Source of the DNA: Sulfurospirillum sp.
GTDB taxonomy: Bacteria > Campylobacterota > Campylobacteria > Campylobacterales > QNZT01
Length of the DNA: 38,234 nt
Assembly (NCBI GenBank): GCA_024762875.1
Contig: JANTGR010000005.1
Coordinates: 1-38,234, forward strand
Direction of reading: 5' to 3'
Below the pieces are notes generated by a model. It saw nothing but the letters and a program-made list of their open reading frames with translations. It was not told where the DNA came from and ran no database searches. Shown in pieces: positions 8,940-21,510 of this stretch (positions are counted from its first letter, which is position 1; every line of letters starts with the position of its first letter). Both the position numbers and the translations under genes were made by a program.

Positions 8940-9631
8940 TAAACAGCTAATTTATCCAGCATCTTCATCACAAATGCAGCACTCTCTTTGGCAGAACTCT
9001 CTAAAAATGCATCAAAGTTAAATCCCGCATCCATATCGGCCGCATCACTGATAGCACGCAAGATAAAAAATGGTACATCCAGTGCATCACACACAACCGC
9101 TACACTCGCTCCTTCCATCTCCAAGGCATCAGCATCAAAGGTTTTTGCAATCCAGTTTTTTCTCTCTTCATCTGCGATAAACTGGTCACCTGTTGCAATG
9201 ACTCCTTCAAGCAGACTTTTATCCATCTGCATGGCAACTTCTTTGGCCAGTGACAATAGCGTTTGGTCACTCTCTATAAAAAGTTTTCCTTCAGGGATAA
9301 AGCCATCAGGATGACCAAAGGCTGTAATATCAACATCATGTTGACACAAAGCCGTAGCAGCGATCAAATCCCCAATCTTCAAAGCAGGATTTATCGCACC
9401 TGCCACACCTGAAAAAAGTAATTTTTCTGCACCAAATTTTTCTATCATCGTAGTCGCTGTCAGGGTAGAAAATACTTTTCCTATCTTTGAATAGGCAATA
9501 ACCAGTTCAAGCCCTTTATACTCCGCTTCATAATAAACATTGCCTGCATATTCACACTTTTTATACTCTTTTAATGTCTCCAGCAAAGGTGTAATTTCCT
9601 CAACCATAGCTCCCATTATCGCTATTTTCAT
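8939..9631 (-). CDS. mtnN: 5'-methylthioadenosine/S-adenosylhomocysteine nucleosidase
   Basis: MKIAIMGAMVEEITPL, LLFSGVAGAINPALKIGDLI, DALEMEGASVAVVC motifs. Confidence 0.93.
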   Translation of the reverse strand: MKIAIMGAMVEEITPLLETLKEYKKCEYAGNVYYEAEYKGLELVIAYSKIGKVFSTLTATTMIEKFGAEKLLFSGVAGAINPALKIGDLIAATALCQHDVDITAFGHPDGFIPEGKLFIESDQTLLSLAKEVAMQMDKSLLEGVIATGDQFIADEERKNWIAKTFDADALEMEGASVAVVCDALDVPFFILRAISDAADMDAGFNFDAFLESSAKESAAFVMKMLDKLAV

Positions 9632-9640
9632 CTTGCTTCC

Positions 9641-10402
9641 TTAGTTTGCTCTGAGTAAATATTTTTGTACATCAGATAGATTTTTATCAATCTTGAAAAT
9701 CAATTGTTCTTTTTCAAACAATGCTGCCTCAGCTGCTACTTTTCCGCTGGGATTGATCACTTTGCTTCCGCCCCAAAATCCCAAGCCGTCTTCAAAACCT
9801 ACACGATTTGAAAAAATGACATGTGCGCCTGAGAGTATGGCAGTTGTCGATAAAATGCGTGTCCACTGTTTTTCTATTCCCAGCAACCCATCCGCAAAAT
9901 CTCTCGCTGGAGAATTGGCAATCACATACAAAAAATCCGGTTTTTGACTGGCTACCTTCTCAATAGTCGAAGCATGCCATAAATCTTCACAGATTACCAT
10001 CATACAGCTGCCATGTACTGTTTCAAAGCTGCACATTTCTTCCCCGGCAAAGAAAAATCTGGCCTCTTGAAACATACCATAGTTTGGCAAATTGTTTTTA
10101 TGGTGGATAGCATGGAGTTTGCCCTTGGAAAAATAAAGTGCAGAATTATAAATCCGATGCGACTCTTTGGTCACGGCACCAATCAGGATATCACACTCCA
10201 GACTCAACTCTTCAAATAGACCAAACTCATCCAGTAAAAAAGCATCTTCATACACAGAATCCATCAAGATATAGCCATTCATTGACAACTCCGGGAAGAT
10301 GATGAGATCAGCCTGCCCCTTCACCTTCTCTATCTCTGCTGCATGCAGTTCAAAATTGTCCCGGCTGAGTCTGGGTGAGATTTGAGAGATCGCTACTATC
10401 AT
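9641..10402 (-). CDS. Carbon-nitrogen hydrolase (nitrilase superfamily)
   Basis: LIIFPELSMNGY, HHKNNLPNYGMFQEARFF, MVICEDLWH (E-K-C catalytic triad pattern). Confidence 0.85.
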   Translation of the reverse strand: MIVAISQISPRLSRDNFELHAAEIEKVKGQADLIIFPELSMNGYILMDSVYEDAFLLDEFGLFEELSLECDILIGAVTKESHRIYNSALYFSKGKLHAIHHKNNLPNYGMFQEARFFFAGEEMCSFETVHGSCMMVICEDLWHASTIEKVASQKPDFLYVIANSPARDFADGLLGIEKQWTRILSTTAILSGAHVIFSNRVGFEDGLGFWGGSKVINPSGKVAAEAALFEKEQLIFKIDKNLSDVQKYLLRAN

Positions 10403-11325
10403 GATAACTCAGAAAATGTACTTTCCAAACTTTGCATATCAGTAATGGAGATTGTAGGATTTTTTACACCTCTTCTATTGAGCCCTTTTAAAACACCACC
10501 GCCAAATTCTACAAAAAGATCAACTTCATCTTCAAAAGCTTTGATAGATTGTTTATATTTAACCGGCATAGTCAACTGTTTACCCAGCAATTCAATTGCG
10601 TCTGCTTTTGTATTGTACTTTTGGGCTGTAACATTTGAAACAACCGGTGCCAGAAACTCATCTTTTAAATATTTCTCCAGGCTCTCTTTCAGCGGTGTGG
10701 CTGCTGATTCCAGAAGTGGACAGTGGCTGGCGATAGACATATTTAAAAGCAATGCTCTTTTAGCTCCCGCTTCTTTAAAAGTGGTAGCCATATCATTCAA
10801 GTCTGCCTTGGCTCCTGCCGCAACAATTTGTCCGTCACTGTTGTAGTTGGCAGCCCAAACCTGCTTGCCCGCATCTCTGGCTTCCTGGGTCAATGTCTCC
10901 ACTTTATCATCATCCAAACCGATCAGTGCCATCATGCCGACATCCACTCCCTTACAGGCTTCTTGCATGAGTTGCCCACGCTGATGCACCAATGCAACAC
11001 CATCCAGATAATCCAATGCACCGACACTGACCAATGCAGAAAACTCTCCCAAAGAGTGACCCAATGCAAAAATAGGCTTGATTGTCATCTCATTTTCAAA
11101 TAATTTATATGCAATCGATGATACCAGTAAAATAGCAGGCTGTGTAAATTCTGTTTTTTCCAAGTTGTTATTTTCATCAAACATCAGTGATTTGAAGTCA
11201 AACTCCACTCTGTCACTGGCGGCTTCGATCATCTCTTTTGCCAATGCACTGTTATCATAAAAATCTTTTCCCATACCAATAGATTGTGACCCTTGTCCCG
11301 GGAATATTGCAGCGATTTTTTTCAT
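10399..11325 (-). CDS. fabD: Malonyl-CoA:ACP transacylase
   Basis: MKKIAAIFPGQGSQSIGMGKDFY, ALGHSLGEFSALVSVGAL motifs. Confidence 0.95.
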   Translation of the reverse strand: MKKIAAIFPGQGSQSIGMGKDFYDNSALAKEMIEAASDRVEFDFKSLMFDENNNLEKTEFTQPAILLVSSIAYKLFENEMTIKPIFALGHSLGEFSALVSVGALDYLDGVALVHQRGQLMQEACKGVDVGMMALIGLDDDKVETLTQEARDAGKQVWAANYNSDGQIVAAGAKADLNDMATTFKEAGAKRALLLNMSIASHCPLLESAATPLKESLEKYLKDEFLAPVVSNVTAQKYNTKADAIELLGKQLTMPVKYKQSIKAFEDEVDLFVEFGGGVLKGLNRRGVKNPTISITDMQSLESTFSELS

Positions 11326-11400
11326 CTAGTATCCTTCTTATAGAGTAAAGATATTGTAGCAGTTTAATGGTAAAAAAAAGGAGAAGTAAAAAGAGGTTTT

Positions 11401-11423
11401 GATTAGAGCGTTATGCTCTAATC
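11401..11423. terminator. Hairpin between slyD and fabD
   Basis: Perfect 9-bp stem GATTAGAGC-GTTAT-GCTCTAATC directly after the slyD stop (minus strand). Confidence 0.6.
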
Positions 11424-11442
11424 ATTTTGTAGTGTAGCAGTC

Positions 11443-11952
11443 TTAGTGACAGCCACATCCTGTACCACAGCTTCCGCCGGCATCAGGTCCGCCAACTTGA
11501 CCGCTGAGTACTTCATCTGCTGTTGCATCTCTTACCTCTGTTACAGTAACAGAGAACAATAAATCTTTTCCAGCCAATGGATGATTGTAATCAATAGTTA
11601 CTTTTTCATCATCAAATGCTTTCACAACAACCTGTACAGTCTGTCCATCTTCACCTTGACCAAAAAGTGGTAAACCTTCTTTTAGATCAATTCCCGCAAA
11701 TTGTTCCCGTGGTACATCATCAATTGCTTCTGGGTTGTACTCACCATATGCATCTGCAGCCGGAACCATGATATCAGCACTTTCACCTTTTGAAAGTGGT
11801 GCCAATTGGCTCTCAAGCCCTGGGATGATTTGTGATTTTCCAGTGATAAATTCTAAAGGTGCTTGTCCTTTATTTGAATCTAAAACATCACTTCCACCCG
11901 CTTCTGTTAATTCATACTCAATACCAACTACCTGGTTTTCTGTTATAGCCAT
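11443..11952 (-). CDS. slyD: FKBP-type peptidyl-prolyl isomerase, SlyD-like
   Basis: Short FKBP with metal-binding tail GGSCGTGCGCH. Confidence 0.88.
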   Translation of the reverse strand: MAITENQVVGIEYELTEAGGSDVLDSNKGQAPLEFITGKSQIIPGLESQLAPLSKGESADIMVPAADAYGEYNPEAIDDVPREQFAGIDLKEGLPLFGQGEDGQTVQVVVKAFDDEKVTIDYNHPLAGKDLLFSVTVTEVRDATADEVLSGQVGGPDAGGSCGTGCGCH

Positions 11953-12040
11953 ATTATGCCCCTATATTGTTTTTTTATTTTTCAGCGATCATTCTACCTA
12001 AAAAAAGTAAAATCTACTAATCATTCCTATCATGATAGTG

Positions 12041-12871
12041 TTAATTCAGATATTTTTCTGCAATATTAGCCTGTGAACTCTCAGGATAACTTGTCAGTAT
12101 CGTATCAAAAAAGCGCTGCGCATTTTCATTATCACCCAGGTTTTTAAAACTCAAAGCCGTATGCAGCAGCAATGTCGGCATATAAGATGCCTGATCATAA
12201 AAACCTACACTCTTTTTAAAATAGGCAATTGCCTCTTCATAATTTTTCTGATAATACGCAATCTCACCCAAATAATAGTGCGTTTTTGCCGGCTTATAAT
12301 TATTTGCAGCCAATAGCTGAAAAGATTTTTTGGCTTTTGAATAACGTTTTGCCCGGTAGTCGCTGATAGCACGCTGTATGATGGCACTGTTGCTTTTTAC
12401 TTTTGTTTTTGCTTTAGTCTCTTTTTTTTTAGATGATTTTTTACTGTTGCCCATCGCCGCAGTCAAATTTTTTAATGCCTGGTTGATCTTTTGATAATTA
12501 TTTTCACTCTTTTTTTTCAAAGTATCAATTTGTGCCTGCATGGCAGCAACTTCTGTTGCATCAGCTTTACTGTTTTGGGCATTGATCTCACTCAGTTTTT
12601 GACCCGTTTGACCTATCTTACTGCTGATAGAATCAATCACCGTACGCAGTCCTTCAACTGTCTCTTGTAACTGTTCTATCTTTAAGGCCTGCTGACGAAT
12701 CAGTTTTTGATTGGAGAGTGAAACTTGTCTGTTTTCTACAACAGAGCGTTCTGTCTGGGTTAAACCGTAAGGGTTACTACTGTCCATACTTCCAGCCCCA
12801 AAGGCAGAAGGTTCATCTGCCTGCACTAAAACAGCGGCTAACAATATCCCTGCAATAAAATATTTCATCAA
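12041..12871 (-). CDS. cpoB: Tol-Pal system TPR protein YbgF/CpoB-like
   Basis: Signal peptide, coiled coil, C-terminal TPR repeats; adjacent to pal/tolB. Confidence 0.8.
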   Translation of the reverse strand: MMKYFIAGILLAAVLVQADEPSAFGAGSMDSSNPYGLTQTERSVVENRQVSLSNQKLIRQQALKIEQLQETVEGLRTVIDSISSKIGQTGQKLSEINAQNSKADATEVAAMQAQIDTLKKKSENNYQKINQALKNLTAAMGNSKKSSKKKETKAKTKVKSNSAIIQRAISDYRAKRYSKAKKSFQLLAANNYKPAKTHYYLGEIAYYQKNYEEAIAYFKKSVGFYDQASYMPTLLLHTALSFKNLGDNENAQRFFDTILTSYPESSQANIAEKYLN

Positions 12872-12874
12872 TAC

Positions 12875-13429
12875 TTACTGAGCCATCACTTTGACATCAG
12901 CACGTCTGTTTTTTTGCCAGCATTCAGCATTGTGTTCATCACACAAAGGTTTGCCTTCACCATATGAGACAATCGACATCCTAGCACTGTCAACACCTGC
13001 TGCTATCAATGAGTCTTTTGTAGATTTTGCTCTTTTTAAACCCAGTGCGTAATTATATTCGTCCGTACCCCACTCATCACAATTACCCTCAACATTGACA
13101 GCAAGATCCGAAGCCAACGCACCATTTAATACATTGGCATCCAAGTCTATTTTCTCACTCTCAGTCACAGAGATGTCATATCGGTCTGTACCAAAATAAA
13201 TCGGTTCCAGCTCATTTTCAATAGCAGCAATTCGTTCATCTTCTGTCGCATAAGTGACAGCAGAACTATCCATACCTGCCATTTTATCGATATTGCTGTC
13301 TACACCTTCACCTGCTGATTCATCTAAGCCGGCATTGACAACTGCTGTATCAATCTCAGGTGCTTTTTCAGAACACCCGCTTAAAAGAACAACACCTAGG
13401 ACTACACTAAAAATTATACTTTTTTTCAT
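12875..13429 (-). CDS. pal: Peptidoglycan-associated lipoprotein
   Basis: Lipobox LLSGC; OmpA-like VEGNCDEWGTDEYNYALGLKRAKSTKDSLIAAGV. Confidence 0.92.
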   Translation of the reverse strand: MKKSIIFSVVLGVVLLSGCSEKAPEIDTAVVNAGLDESAGEGVDSNIDKMAGMDSSAVTYATEDERIAAIENELEPIYFGTDRYDISVTESEKIDLDANVLNGALASDLAVNVEGNCDEWGTDEYNYALGLKRAKSTKDSLIAAGVDSARMSIVSYGEGKPLCDEHNAECWQKNRRADVKVMAQ

Positions 13430-13482
13430 TTATTTTCTCCTGCATTTATTAAATTCTAACATATTCGATATTAAAGCGCTAT

Positions 13483-14751
13483 CTACCAGTCAATCGACTG
13501 TATCTTTCCGGCTGAGAGTGGAAAGAGAAAGCTTCTGTTGGCATTGAGACGCAAAACACCCAGCGAACTGCTTCTGCCCTGATCTTTGATAAACAAAATC
13601 GTTTCACCGTCGGATGCAAACCGTGGAAACATATTTTTACCATTGGTGGTCAATTTTCTGATAAAATCAGTTTGTGTTGAGATCAGATAAAGATTAAAGA
13701 CACTGTTGCCAAAAGCATTTTGCTTTTCACGGCTTGAATAGACGATATATTTGCCACTGGTTGTACATGAACTGTTATTTTTACCATGATACACCATCTG
13801 CTCTACCCTGCCGCCATTTATATCCTTGTGAAAGATATTGGGATATCCCAATCTCTCCGAAATAAATACAACACCGCTGTCATTATCAACAAAACTGCCA
13901 CTCACATCAATCCCGCGATATTTTGTGATACGTTTTTTACTGCCGCTGATCTTATCATACAGATAAATATCAGGCTGGTCATTTGGTGCCATCGTGATCA
14001 AAAGTTTTGTACCGTCATCACTCACATCCGAACAGACTATCATCCCAGAACTTGAAGCGATTTTTTGACGTTCACCACTGTAGAGGTTGAGCAGAAAAAG
14101 TGTTGGTTTTCCATGATTGTAAGATGTATAGTAAATTGAATCCTGTTTGTCACTGGACCACTTTGGAAAGATATTTAATCCTCCTGAAACTATCTGCTTT
14201 TTAAATGACAGGGTATAGTCTGAAACAATAATATTACTTTTTCCTGAAGCAGTATATTTTGCAAAAACAATATATTTATTCATCCAGTCAATAGGCGGGG
14301 CACCAAAATAATTATTGATATCAATTGCTATATTATGTGCTAAAAACGGATATCTGTTTGGTTTGGAGATGGCATATGCTTTTTCATAGACCAAAGCACC
14401 ATTTTGGGCATTAGCCAGCTTGACTTTGGCATTTAGCTTGCCGCCAGGAGTTTGTGACAATTTACATTTGACCAGCAGCTCTGTCTTTTTTTTCACTAGC
14501 TCCCCGATGAGATTTGATCCATCATATCTTGTGTTTATATAATTTTCTGAAACTTTAAAATTAGAGCTGACTTTCAAATCACCTATCAGCAATTTAAGCA
14601 ATTTTCTGTTGACAACAGCATCTATACCTGCTTCACTGGCATTTGCCACCACAATTGTGGGATTTTTTTTGATTTTTTTAACAATTTTAATCGTTGCATC
14701 TGAAGCCAACATTGTCAAAGCAAACATCACTATCATGATAACTACACGCAT
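13483..14751 (-). CDS. tolB: Tol-Pal beta-propeller protein TolB
   Basis: N-terminal domain plus WD40-like repeats (FPKWSSDKQDSIYYTSY, MFPRFASDGETILFI); sits between pal and tolA-like genes. Confidence 0.88.
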   Translation of the reverse strand: MRVVIMIVMFALTMLASDATIKIVKKIKKNPTIVVANASEAGIDAVVNRKLLKLLIGDLKVSSNFKVSENYINTRYDGSNLIGELVKKKTELLVKCKLSQTPGGKLNAKVKLANAQNGALVYEKAYAISKPNRYPFLAHNIAIDINNYFGAPPIDWMNKYIVFAKYTASGKSNIIVSDYTLSFKKQIVSGGLNIFPKWSSDKQDSIYYTSYNHGKPTLFLLNLYSGERQKIASSSGMIVCSDVSDDGTKLLITMAPNDQPDIYLYDKISGSKKRITKYRGIDVSGSFVDNDSGVVFISERLGYPNIFHKDINGGRVEQMVYHGKNNSSCTTSGKYIVYSSREKQNAFGNSVFNLYLISTQTDFIRKLTTNGKNMFPRFASDGETILFIKDQGRSSSLGVLRLNANRSFLFPLSAGKIQSIDW

Positions 14752-14818
14752 ATATATTTCTCCTACTCACTAAATAGGATCTATTATATAGCTATTTTAA
14801 TAATAAAAAGATAATGGA

Positions 14819-15685
14819 CTATAAAGATTCTTCTTCTTGAAATAAAATATCTTTTTCTGTATATTTTCCATGCTTATATCTTGGAAAGGTTTCATACTCC
14901 AAATTTTCCAAAAATGTTTGCAGTTTTTGATCAAAGAGTCTATTATTTGAGAGCCGCTTGATACGATAGGACAGGCGGCCGGTGTTGTCAATGCGGATAC
15001 GTACTTCCGCACTTAATCCCGCCTGTGTTCTAATCGTCCTTTCCCAAAGTGAAGCAATTCTATTGGATACCGGACTCCAAAAGGCATCTTCTACACCACT
15101 TTTTTTATGGGATGCGGCGGAAGAAGATTCCAAACTCTGCATCGCTTCACGCATCTTTCTTAAGGCTTTCTCTTTGCGTTTGCGCGCACGTTCTTCTATC
15201 TCTTTTTGGCGTTTTTGTTCAGCTTTTTGTTTTTTTAGACGACTTGCCCGTGCTGCATCCTGCTTATGACGCTCTTCTATGATTTTATCATATTTCTTGG
15301 TCCGTACAGTTGAAAAGAGATCTTTTGCACTTTTGGCAACGATATCACGACTCTCTTTTTTGATTTGTTTTGGTGCTTCTTCTATCTTTTCAAGTGGCTT
15401 TTTTTCTTCCTGCTTTTGGATAGGCTTTGTTTCAGGCAGAGGTGGTTTTATAGCTTCTTTTGCTGGAGGTTTGGGTGTGATTTTCTTTTCTTCTTTTTTA
15501 ATAACCGGCTTTTGGGCTTCTGGTGTATCCAGTTCTACAACGATAGCATCCTCGACATTATAACCAAAATTTACAATAACATTTTTATGGTCTTTGATAA
15601 AATCTACTAGCAGATAAGCAAAAAAAAGGTAAATGAAAACTGCTCCAATGGAAGCAATAATTTTGTAGATTCTTTTTTCAACCAT
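14819..15685 (-). CDS. TolA/TonB-family energy transducer
   Basis: Single N-terminal TM, Pro/Lys-rich and Lys/Glu/Arg-rich region, TonB-type C-terminal domain. Confidence 0.78.
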   Translation of the reverse strand: MVEKRIYKIIASIGAVFIYLFFAYLLVDFIKDHKNVIVNFGYNVEDAIVVELDTPEAQKPVIKKEEKKITPKPPAKEAIKPPLPETKPIQKQEEKKPLEKIEEAPKQIKKESRDIVAKSAKDLFSTVRTKKYDKIIEERHKQDAARASRLKKQKAEQKRQKEIEERARKRKEKALRKMREAMQSLESSSAASHKKSGVEDAFWSPVSNRIASLWERTIRTQAGLSAEVRIRIDNTGRLSYRIKRLSNNRLFDQKLQTFLENLEYETFPRYKHGKYTEKDILFQEEESL

Positions 15686-16070
15686 TGGTAACGAGCGAAA
15701 CTTTTGAAAAACCGGATTCTTTGATAACTTTTAATAAAAACATGACATTATCATACTCGAGATGTTTATCTGCTTTGATGTAAACAACTGTTTCTTTGGG
15801 ATATTTTTGGGACAGGAGATTAAAATCATCTGCAAATGTTTTAATACTATAAGATTCATCATCAATATGGATACGCTTACTGGCATCAATTCGTACTGTC
15901 AAATCCGGTATTTTTTGCATGGATTTGGATTTGGATCCCTGCGGTAAATTAATGTTATCCTGATATTCCATCACAGGGGCTGTCACCATCAAAATAGCCA
16001 TTAAAACCAACATAATATCTACCAAAGGCGTGATATTTAAATCAGGAGATTCATCCCAGTCAAAGTTCAT
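15678..16070 (-). CDS. tolR: Biopolymer transport protein ExbD/TolR
   Basis: MNFDWDESPDLNITPLVDIMLVLMAILMVTAPV; ATG at 16070 is preferred over ORF-track 16142. Confidence 0.88.
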   Translation of the reverse strand: MNFDWDESPDLNITPLVDIMLVLMAILMVTAPVMEYQDNINLPQGSKSKSMQKIPDLTVRIDASKRIHIDDESYSIKTFADDFNLLSQKYPKETVVYIKADKHLEYDNVMFLLKVIKESGFSKVSLVTNG

Positions 16071-16659
16071 ATTTCTTGATACTCTCAACAGATTCGTTGG
16101 GTGATACAACCTGTAGCAAATCAATTTCTCGCTGAATAACACTCAGTACTTCATAGGCTTTGCGCTTCACAAAAATATGCGCACTGTAGGCAGGTATAGC
16201 GACAAAGATTCCTGCAGCAGTAGCAACGAGTGCTTCACTAATGGCAGGTGCAATAACAGTCAATGATGCGGTATCAGAACCACCCAGTTGACTAAAAGTT
16301 TCCAAAATAGAAACTATCGTGCCAAAAAGCCCAATAAAAGGAGAAGTAGATGCGATGACAGACAACATGGCAAGATATGAAGTCGCTTTCTTTTCTGCCA
16401 CACTTTTACAAATATCCAGTGTAGCGATATTGTGTTCGCGAGCGCCAACACATTTGCTCAAGATTGAGTTTCTTTTTATTTTAGCAACACCTTTCAATAG
16501 TGATTCTAACGAAGATTTCTCCACACGCTCCCAATTTGTCAGTGTTAAAGTGCGAGAAATATAAATCCACATTGTGATGATAAAATAAACAGAAAGCCAA
16601 ACTAATACAATGGTGGAAATAAATCCACCTTGCGTAAGATATGTTAAAAATATATCCAT
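16060..16659 (-). CDS. tolQ: MotA/TolQ/ExbB proton channel
   Basis: LSVIASTSPFIGLFGTIVSILETF...APAISEALVATAAGIFVAIPAYSAHIF. Confidence 0.88.
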   Translation of the reverse strand: MDIFLTYLTQGGFISTIVLVWLSVYFIITMWIYISRTLTLTNWERVEKSSLESLLKGVAKIKRNSILSKCVGAREHNIATLDICKSVAEKKATSYLAMLSVIASTSPFIGLFGTIVSILETFSQLGGSDTASLTVIAPAISEALVATAAGIFVAIPAYSAHIFVKRKAYEVLSVIQREIDLLQVVSPNESVESIKKYEL

Positions 16660-16671
16660 TATTTATGCAAC

Positions 16672-17058
16672 CTAAAAGGCTTTTGCAGCTGCTTCTAATT
16701 TTGCGGTAGCAGAAGCAATCGCAACATCAGAGTTACTCATACTTTGAACCAATGCTTTTGCTTCTTCCAAAGATTTGGCTATATCTCCGCCACTGCCAGA
16801 TATTGCAACAGCACCATCTGCCAATACAGTAATTTTTGTCTCTTCTACTTTAGCTGTACCCCAGTTGATTGCCACCATCTCTTCAGTACCGTCTGCTTTA
16901 ACGATTTCAATCACGCCGGCATTTAGTATTGTCACCGTACCTGCATGTTCTGGAAGTACACCAAATTCACCTTCACTACCTGGTAATGTGGCTGATTTTA
17001 TATCACCACTAAAAATAATACCATTTGGAGTAACCAGTTCAAGTTTCATTTTTTCCAT
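16672..17058 (-). CDS. atpC: ATP synthase epsilon subunit
   Basis: MKLELVTPNGIIFSGDIKSATLPGSEGEFGVLPEHA. Confidence 0.95.
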   Translation of the reverse strand: MEKMKLELVTPNGIIFSGDIKSATLPGSEGEFGVLPEHAGTVTILNAGVIEIVKADGTEEMVAINWGTAKVEETKITVLADGAVAISGSGGDIAKSLEEAKALVQSMSNSDVAIASATAKLEAAAKAF

Positions 17059-17113
17059 CTATTCTCCTTTAAAGACTCACAAGAAAGTACACACTTTCTT
17101 TGAGAGCAAAAGC

Positions 17114-18517
<1,404 letters not shown>

Positions 18518-18547
18518 CTAGACTACTCCTTCTTAATTTCTTATTAT

Positions 18548-19432
18548 TTATTTTAATGATTCCATACCAGAGATGATTTCAATAAGCTCTGTGGTAATAG
18601 ATTCTTGTCTTGCTTTGTTATATGAAACCGTCAACTTCTTCACTTTTTCTTTGGCATTATTTGTAGCTGCATCCATTGCCTGCATACGGGCACTGTGTTC
18701 TGCTGCCAATGAATCAATAAGTGCATAATGCATATTGTACTCAAAGTATTTACGTACTAATTCATCTAACATTTTTTCTTCATCTTCAGCTTCGATTTCC
18801 ATCATTGAAGCTGCTTCATCACCGCTTTGTGTTTTCATATCAACCGGGATAAGATCTGTTTGTCTTACTTCCTGTGTAATCATATTTAGATAACCATTAT
18901 GCACCAAGATAATTTTATCACTTTCACCTGCTGTAAAATCATCAACAGCTTTATTGATCACTTCTTGTGCTTTTTGAAAAGTTGGTGCTGAACTCACACC
19001 AATATCTTTTTCCAGTAAATCTACACCTTGAAAAGAATAAAAATCTATACCCTTTCTTCCTACTGCACGTAATCTTACATGTGCACCTTTGTCTTTATAC
19101 TCTTTGACTAGAGCATTGACTCTTTTGATTGTCTGTATGTTAAAACCACCACAAAGCCCTTTGTCAGCAGTAACAAATACAATGTCCACTACTTTAGGGT
19201 TTTCAATTTCATTAAAAAATTTAGAGCTACTTCCGCCTACTTTAAATTTATTAATTTTTGCAGACATTTCATTGAGCATCTCATTTAATTTGACTGCATA
19301 TTGCCTTGAACGCTTCGCTGCTTCTTCTGCTCTTTTTAATTTAGCAGTAGAAACCAGCTTCATCGCTCGTGTTGTCTTTTGTGTGTTCTTAACACTTGAT
19401 ATATTTCTTTTAATCTCTTTTAGATTTGCCAT
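18548..19432 (-). CDS. atpG: ATP synthase gamma subunit
   Basis: MANLKEIKRNISSVKNTQKTTRAMKLVSTAKL; C-terminal YNKARQESITTELIEIISG. Confidence 0.97.
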   Translation of the reverse strand: MANLKEIKRNISSVKNTQKTTRAMKLVSTAKLKRAEEAAKRSRQYAVKLNEMLNEMSAKINKFKVGGSSSKFFNEIENPKVVDIVFVTADKGLCGGFNIQTIKRVNALVKEYKDKGAHVRLRAVGRKGIDFYSFQGVDLLEKDIGVSSAPTFQKAQEVINKAVDDFTAGESDKIILVHNGYLNMITQEVRQTDLIPVDMKTQSGDEAASMMEIEAEDEEKMLDELVRKYFEYNMHYALIDSLAAEHSARMQAMDAATNNAKEKVKKLTVSYNKARQESITTELIEIISGMESLK

Positions 19433-19442
19433 CTATGCAACC

Positions 19443-20960
19443 TTATTTTACAACAAATGTTGCTTTAAATTCTTCCAATACAGTTTTTAACAATGCATCA
19501 CTATCATCTGTGATTTTTTTATCATTTCTAATTGCTTCTAAAAGATTAGAATATTTTGCTTCAATATATGGAATCAATTCAGATTCAAACTTCACAACAT
19601 CACCAGCTGGAATATCATCCAAATAACCATTGGCACCCGCATAAATGATAACAACCTGTTTTTCAATAGAAACAGGAGAATATGGTCCCTGCTTTAACAC
19701 TTCCACCATTCTCTGTCCACGTTCAAGTTGATTTCTACTTGTTTCATCAAGGTCAGATGCAAATTGGGCAAATGCCTGCAATTCTCTATATTGTGCAAGA
19801 TCCAGTCTTAATGTACCGGCAACTTGCTTGGTCGCTTTGATTTGTGCAGCACCACCGACACGAGAAACAGAAAGGCCGACATTAATCGCAGGTCTGATAC
19901 CTGAATTAAAAAGATCTGTTTCAAGGAAAATCTGTCCATCAGTAATGGAAATAACATTTGTTGGTACATAAGCTGCAACATCTCCAGCCTGTGTTTCGAT
20001 GATTGGCAGTGCAGTCATAGAACCTGCTCCCAGTTCATCTGAAAGTTTTGCTGCACGTTCAAGCAGTCTTGAGTGAAGATAAAAAACATCACCCGGATAA
20101 GCTTCACGGCCTGGTGGACGTCGAAGAATCAATGACATCTCACGATAAGCAACCGCATGTTTTGATAAATCATCATACACAATAAGCGCATGTTTGCCAT
20201 TATCTCTGAAGTATTCACCCATTGTAACACCGGTATATGGTGCCAAGAATTGCAGTGCTGATGAATCAGATGCTGCAGCATTGACCACAATCGTATAATC
20301 CATTGCACCGCTCTCTTCAAGTCTTTTCACAACTTGCGCTACACTAGACTGTTTCTGTCCTATTGCAACATAGATACAGATAACATCTTGACCTTTTTGA
20401 TTGATAATGGAATCTAACGCAACAGTTGTTTTACCAGTTTGTCTATCACCGATAATCAGTTCTCTTTGTCCTCTACCAATTGGTACCAGTGCATCAATCG
20501 CTTTAATACCTGTCTGCAATGGTTCATGAACTGATTTTCTCGCCATAATACCAGGTGCTTTTTCTTCTACAAATTTATGCTCAGTAGCTTCAATTTCACC
20601 TTTTCCGTCTATTGCATCACCAAGGGCATTGACAACTCTTCCAACTAGACCCTCACCTACTGGAACCTTTAAAAGTCTTCCCAGTCTTTTGACAGATGAA
20701 CCTTCATGGATACCAGTACCTTTACCTAAAACAACAACACCTACGTTTGTCTCTTCAAGGTTAAGTACCATTCCTCTTTCGCCGTCTTCAAATTCAACCA
20801 TTTCACCTGACATAACATTGTTTAAACCATAAACTCTTGCTATACCATCTGCATATTGTACGACTTTACCCGTCTCTTCGATATCTACATTTAGCTCAAA
20901 ATTTTCAATTCTCTCTTGGATAAGAGAACTAATCTCATCAGCTCTTACTTTTGCGCTCAC
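19443..20960 (-). CDS. atpA: ATP synthase alpha subunit
   Basis: [45 protein letters not shown]. Confidence 0.98.
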   Translation of the reverse strand: MSAKVRADEISSLIQERIENFELNVDIEETGKVVQYADGIARVYGLNNVMSGEMVEFEDGERGMVLNLEETNVGVVVLGKGTGIHEGSSVKRLGRLLKVPVGEGLVGRVVNALGDAIDGKGEIEATEHKFVEEKAPGIMARKSVHEPLQTGIKAIDALVPIGRGQRELIIGDRQTGKTTVALDSIINQKGQDVICIYVAIGQKQSSVAQVVKRLEESGAMDYTIVVNAAASDSSALQFLAPYTGVTMGEYFRDNGKHALIVYDDLSKHAVAYREMSLILRRPPGREAYPGDVFYLHSRLLERAAKLSDELGAGSMTALPIIETQAGDVAAYVPTNVISITDGQIFLETDLFNSGIRPAINVGLSVSRVGGAAQIKATKQVAGTLRLDLAQYRELQAFAQFASDLDETSRNQLERGQRMVEVLKQGPYSPVSIEKQVVIIYAGANGYLDDIPAGDVVKFESELIPYIEAKYSNLLEAIRNDKKITDDSDALLKTVLEEFKATFVVK

Positions 20961-20979
20961 TCAAATCTCCTTTAATTTT

Positions 20980-21510
20980 TTATATAGCTTTTAATATATG
21001 TTCTGCTAACTGTGATTTAACTCTTGCTGTGGACAGACCAACTTCCACACCCAAATCTGATATCTCAACTTTTAAACCCGGATATTCTGTTACAGAATTC
21101 TCAAGTTTGATTGTCGATCCCAATTTAGTACTTAAGTTTTTTTCAATTTCAGCAATCTGTTTACTGTCCACTGCAAAATCACTGATTAAAACACCTGTGT
21201 ATGTATTGTTTTTTATGGCAATCTGTTTTTCAAGTTCTTTAGACATTACAGGGATATCACTCAATCTCCCATTGTCATTTAAAAGTTTGATAAAATTGCT
21301 TAATTTCTCGCTTGGTGCCTCAAGCATAGAAAGAACAAATGCTTCTTTTGCGGATTTGCTTACATCATTTGACAATATAATATCATTAAATTTTTTGCTT
21401 GAAAATGCATTTTTCAAGCTTCCTAATGCACTATTTATACTTGTAAGCTCCTGATCATCAACTGATGCCATCAATGCCTTGATATATCTTTTCCCAATTG
21501 CTTCACTCAT
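20980..21510 (-). CDS. atpH: ATP synthase delta subunit
   Basis: Size, position between atpF and atpA, MSEAIGKRYIKALMASV start. Confidence 0.92.
   Translation of the reverse strand: MSEAIGKRYIKALMASVDDQELTSINSALGSLKNAFSSKKFNDIILSNDVSKSAKEAFVLSMLEAPSEKLSNFIKLLNDNGRLSDIPVMSKELEKQIAIKNNTYTGVLISDFAVDSKQIAEIEKNLSTKLGSTIKLENSVTEYPGLKVEISDLGVEVGLSTARVKSQLAEHILKAI

Noticed and set aside
14982-15610. Ser/Phe-rich plus-strand ORFs opposite tolA
   Set aside because: Shadow ORFs produced by the Lys/Glu-rich coding strand.
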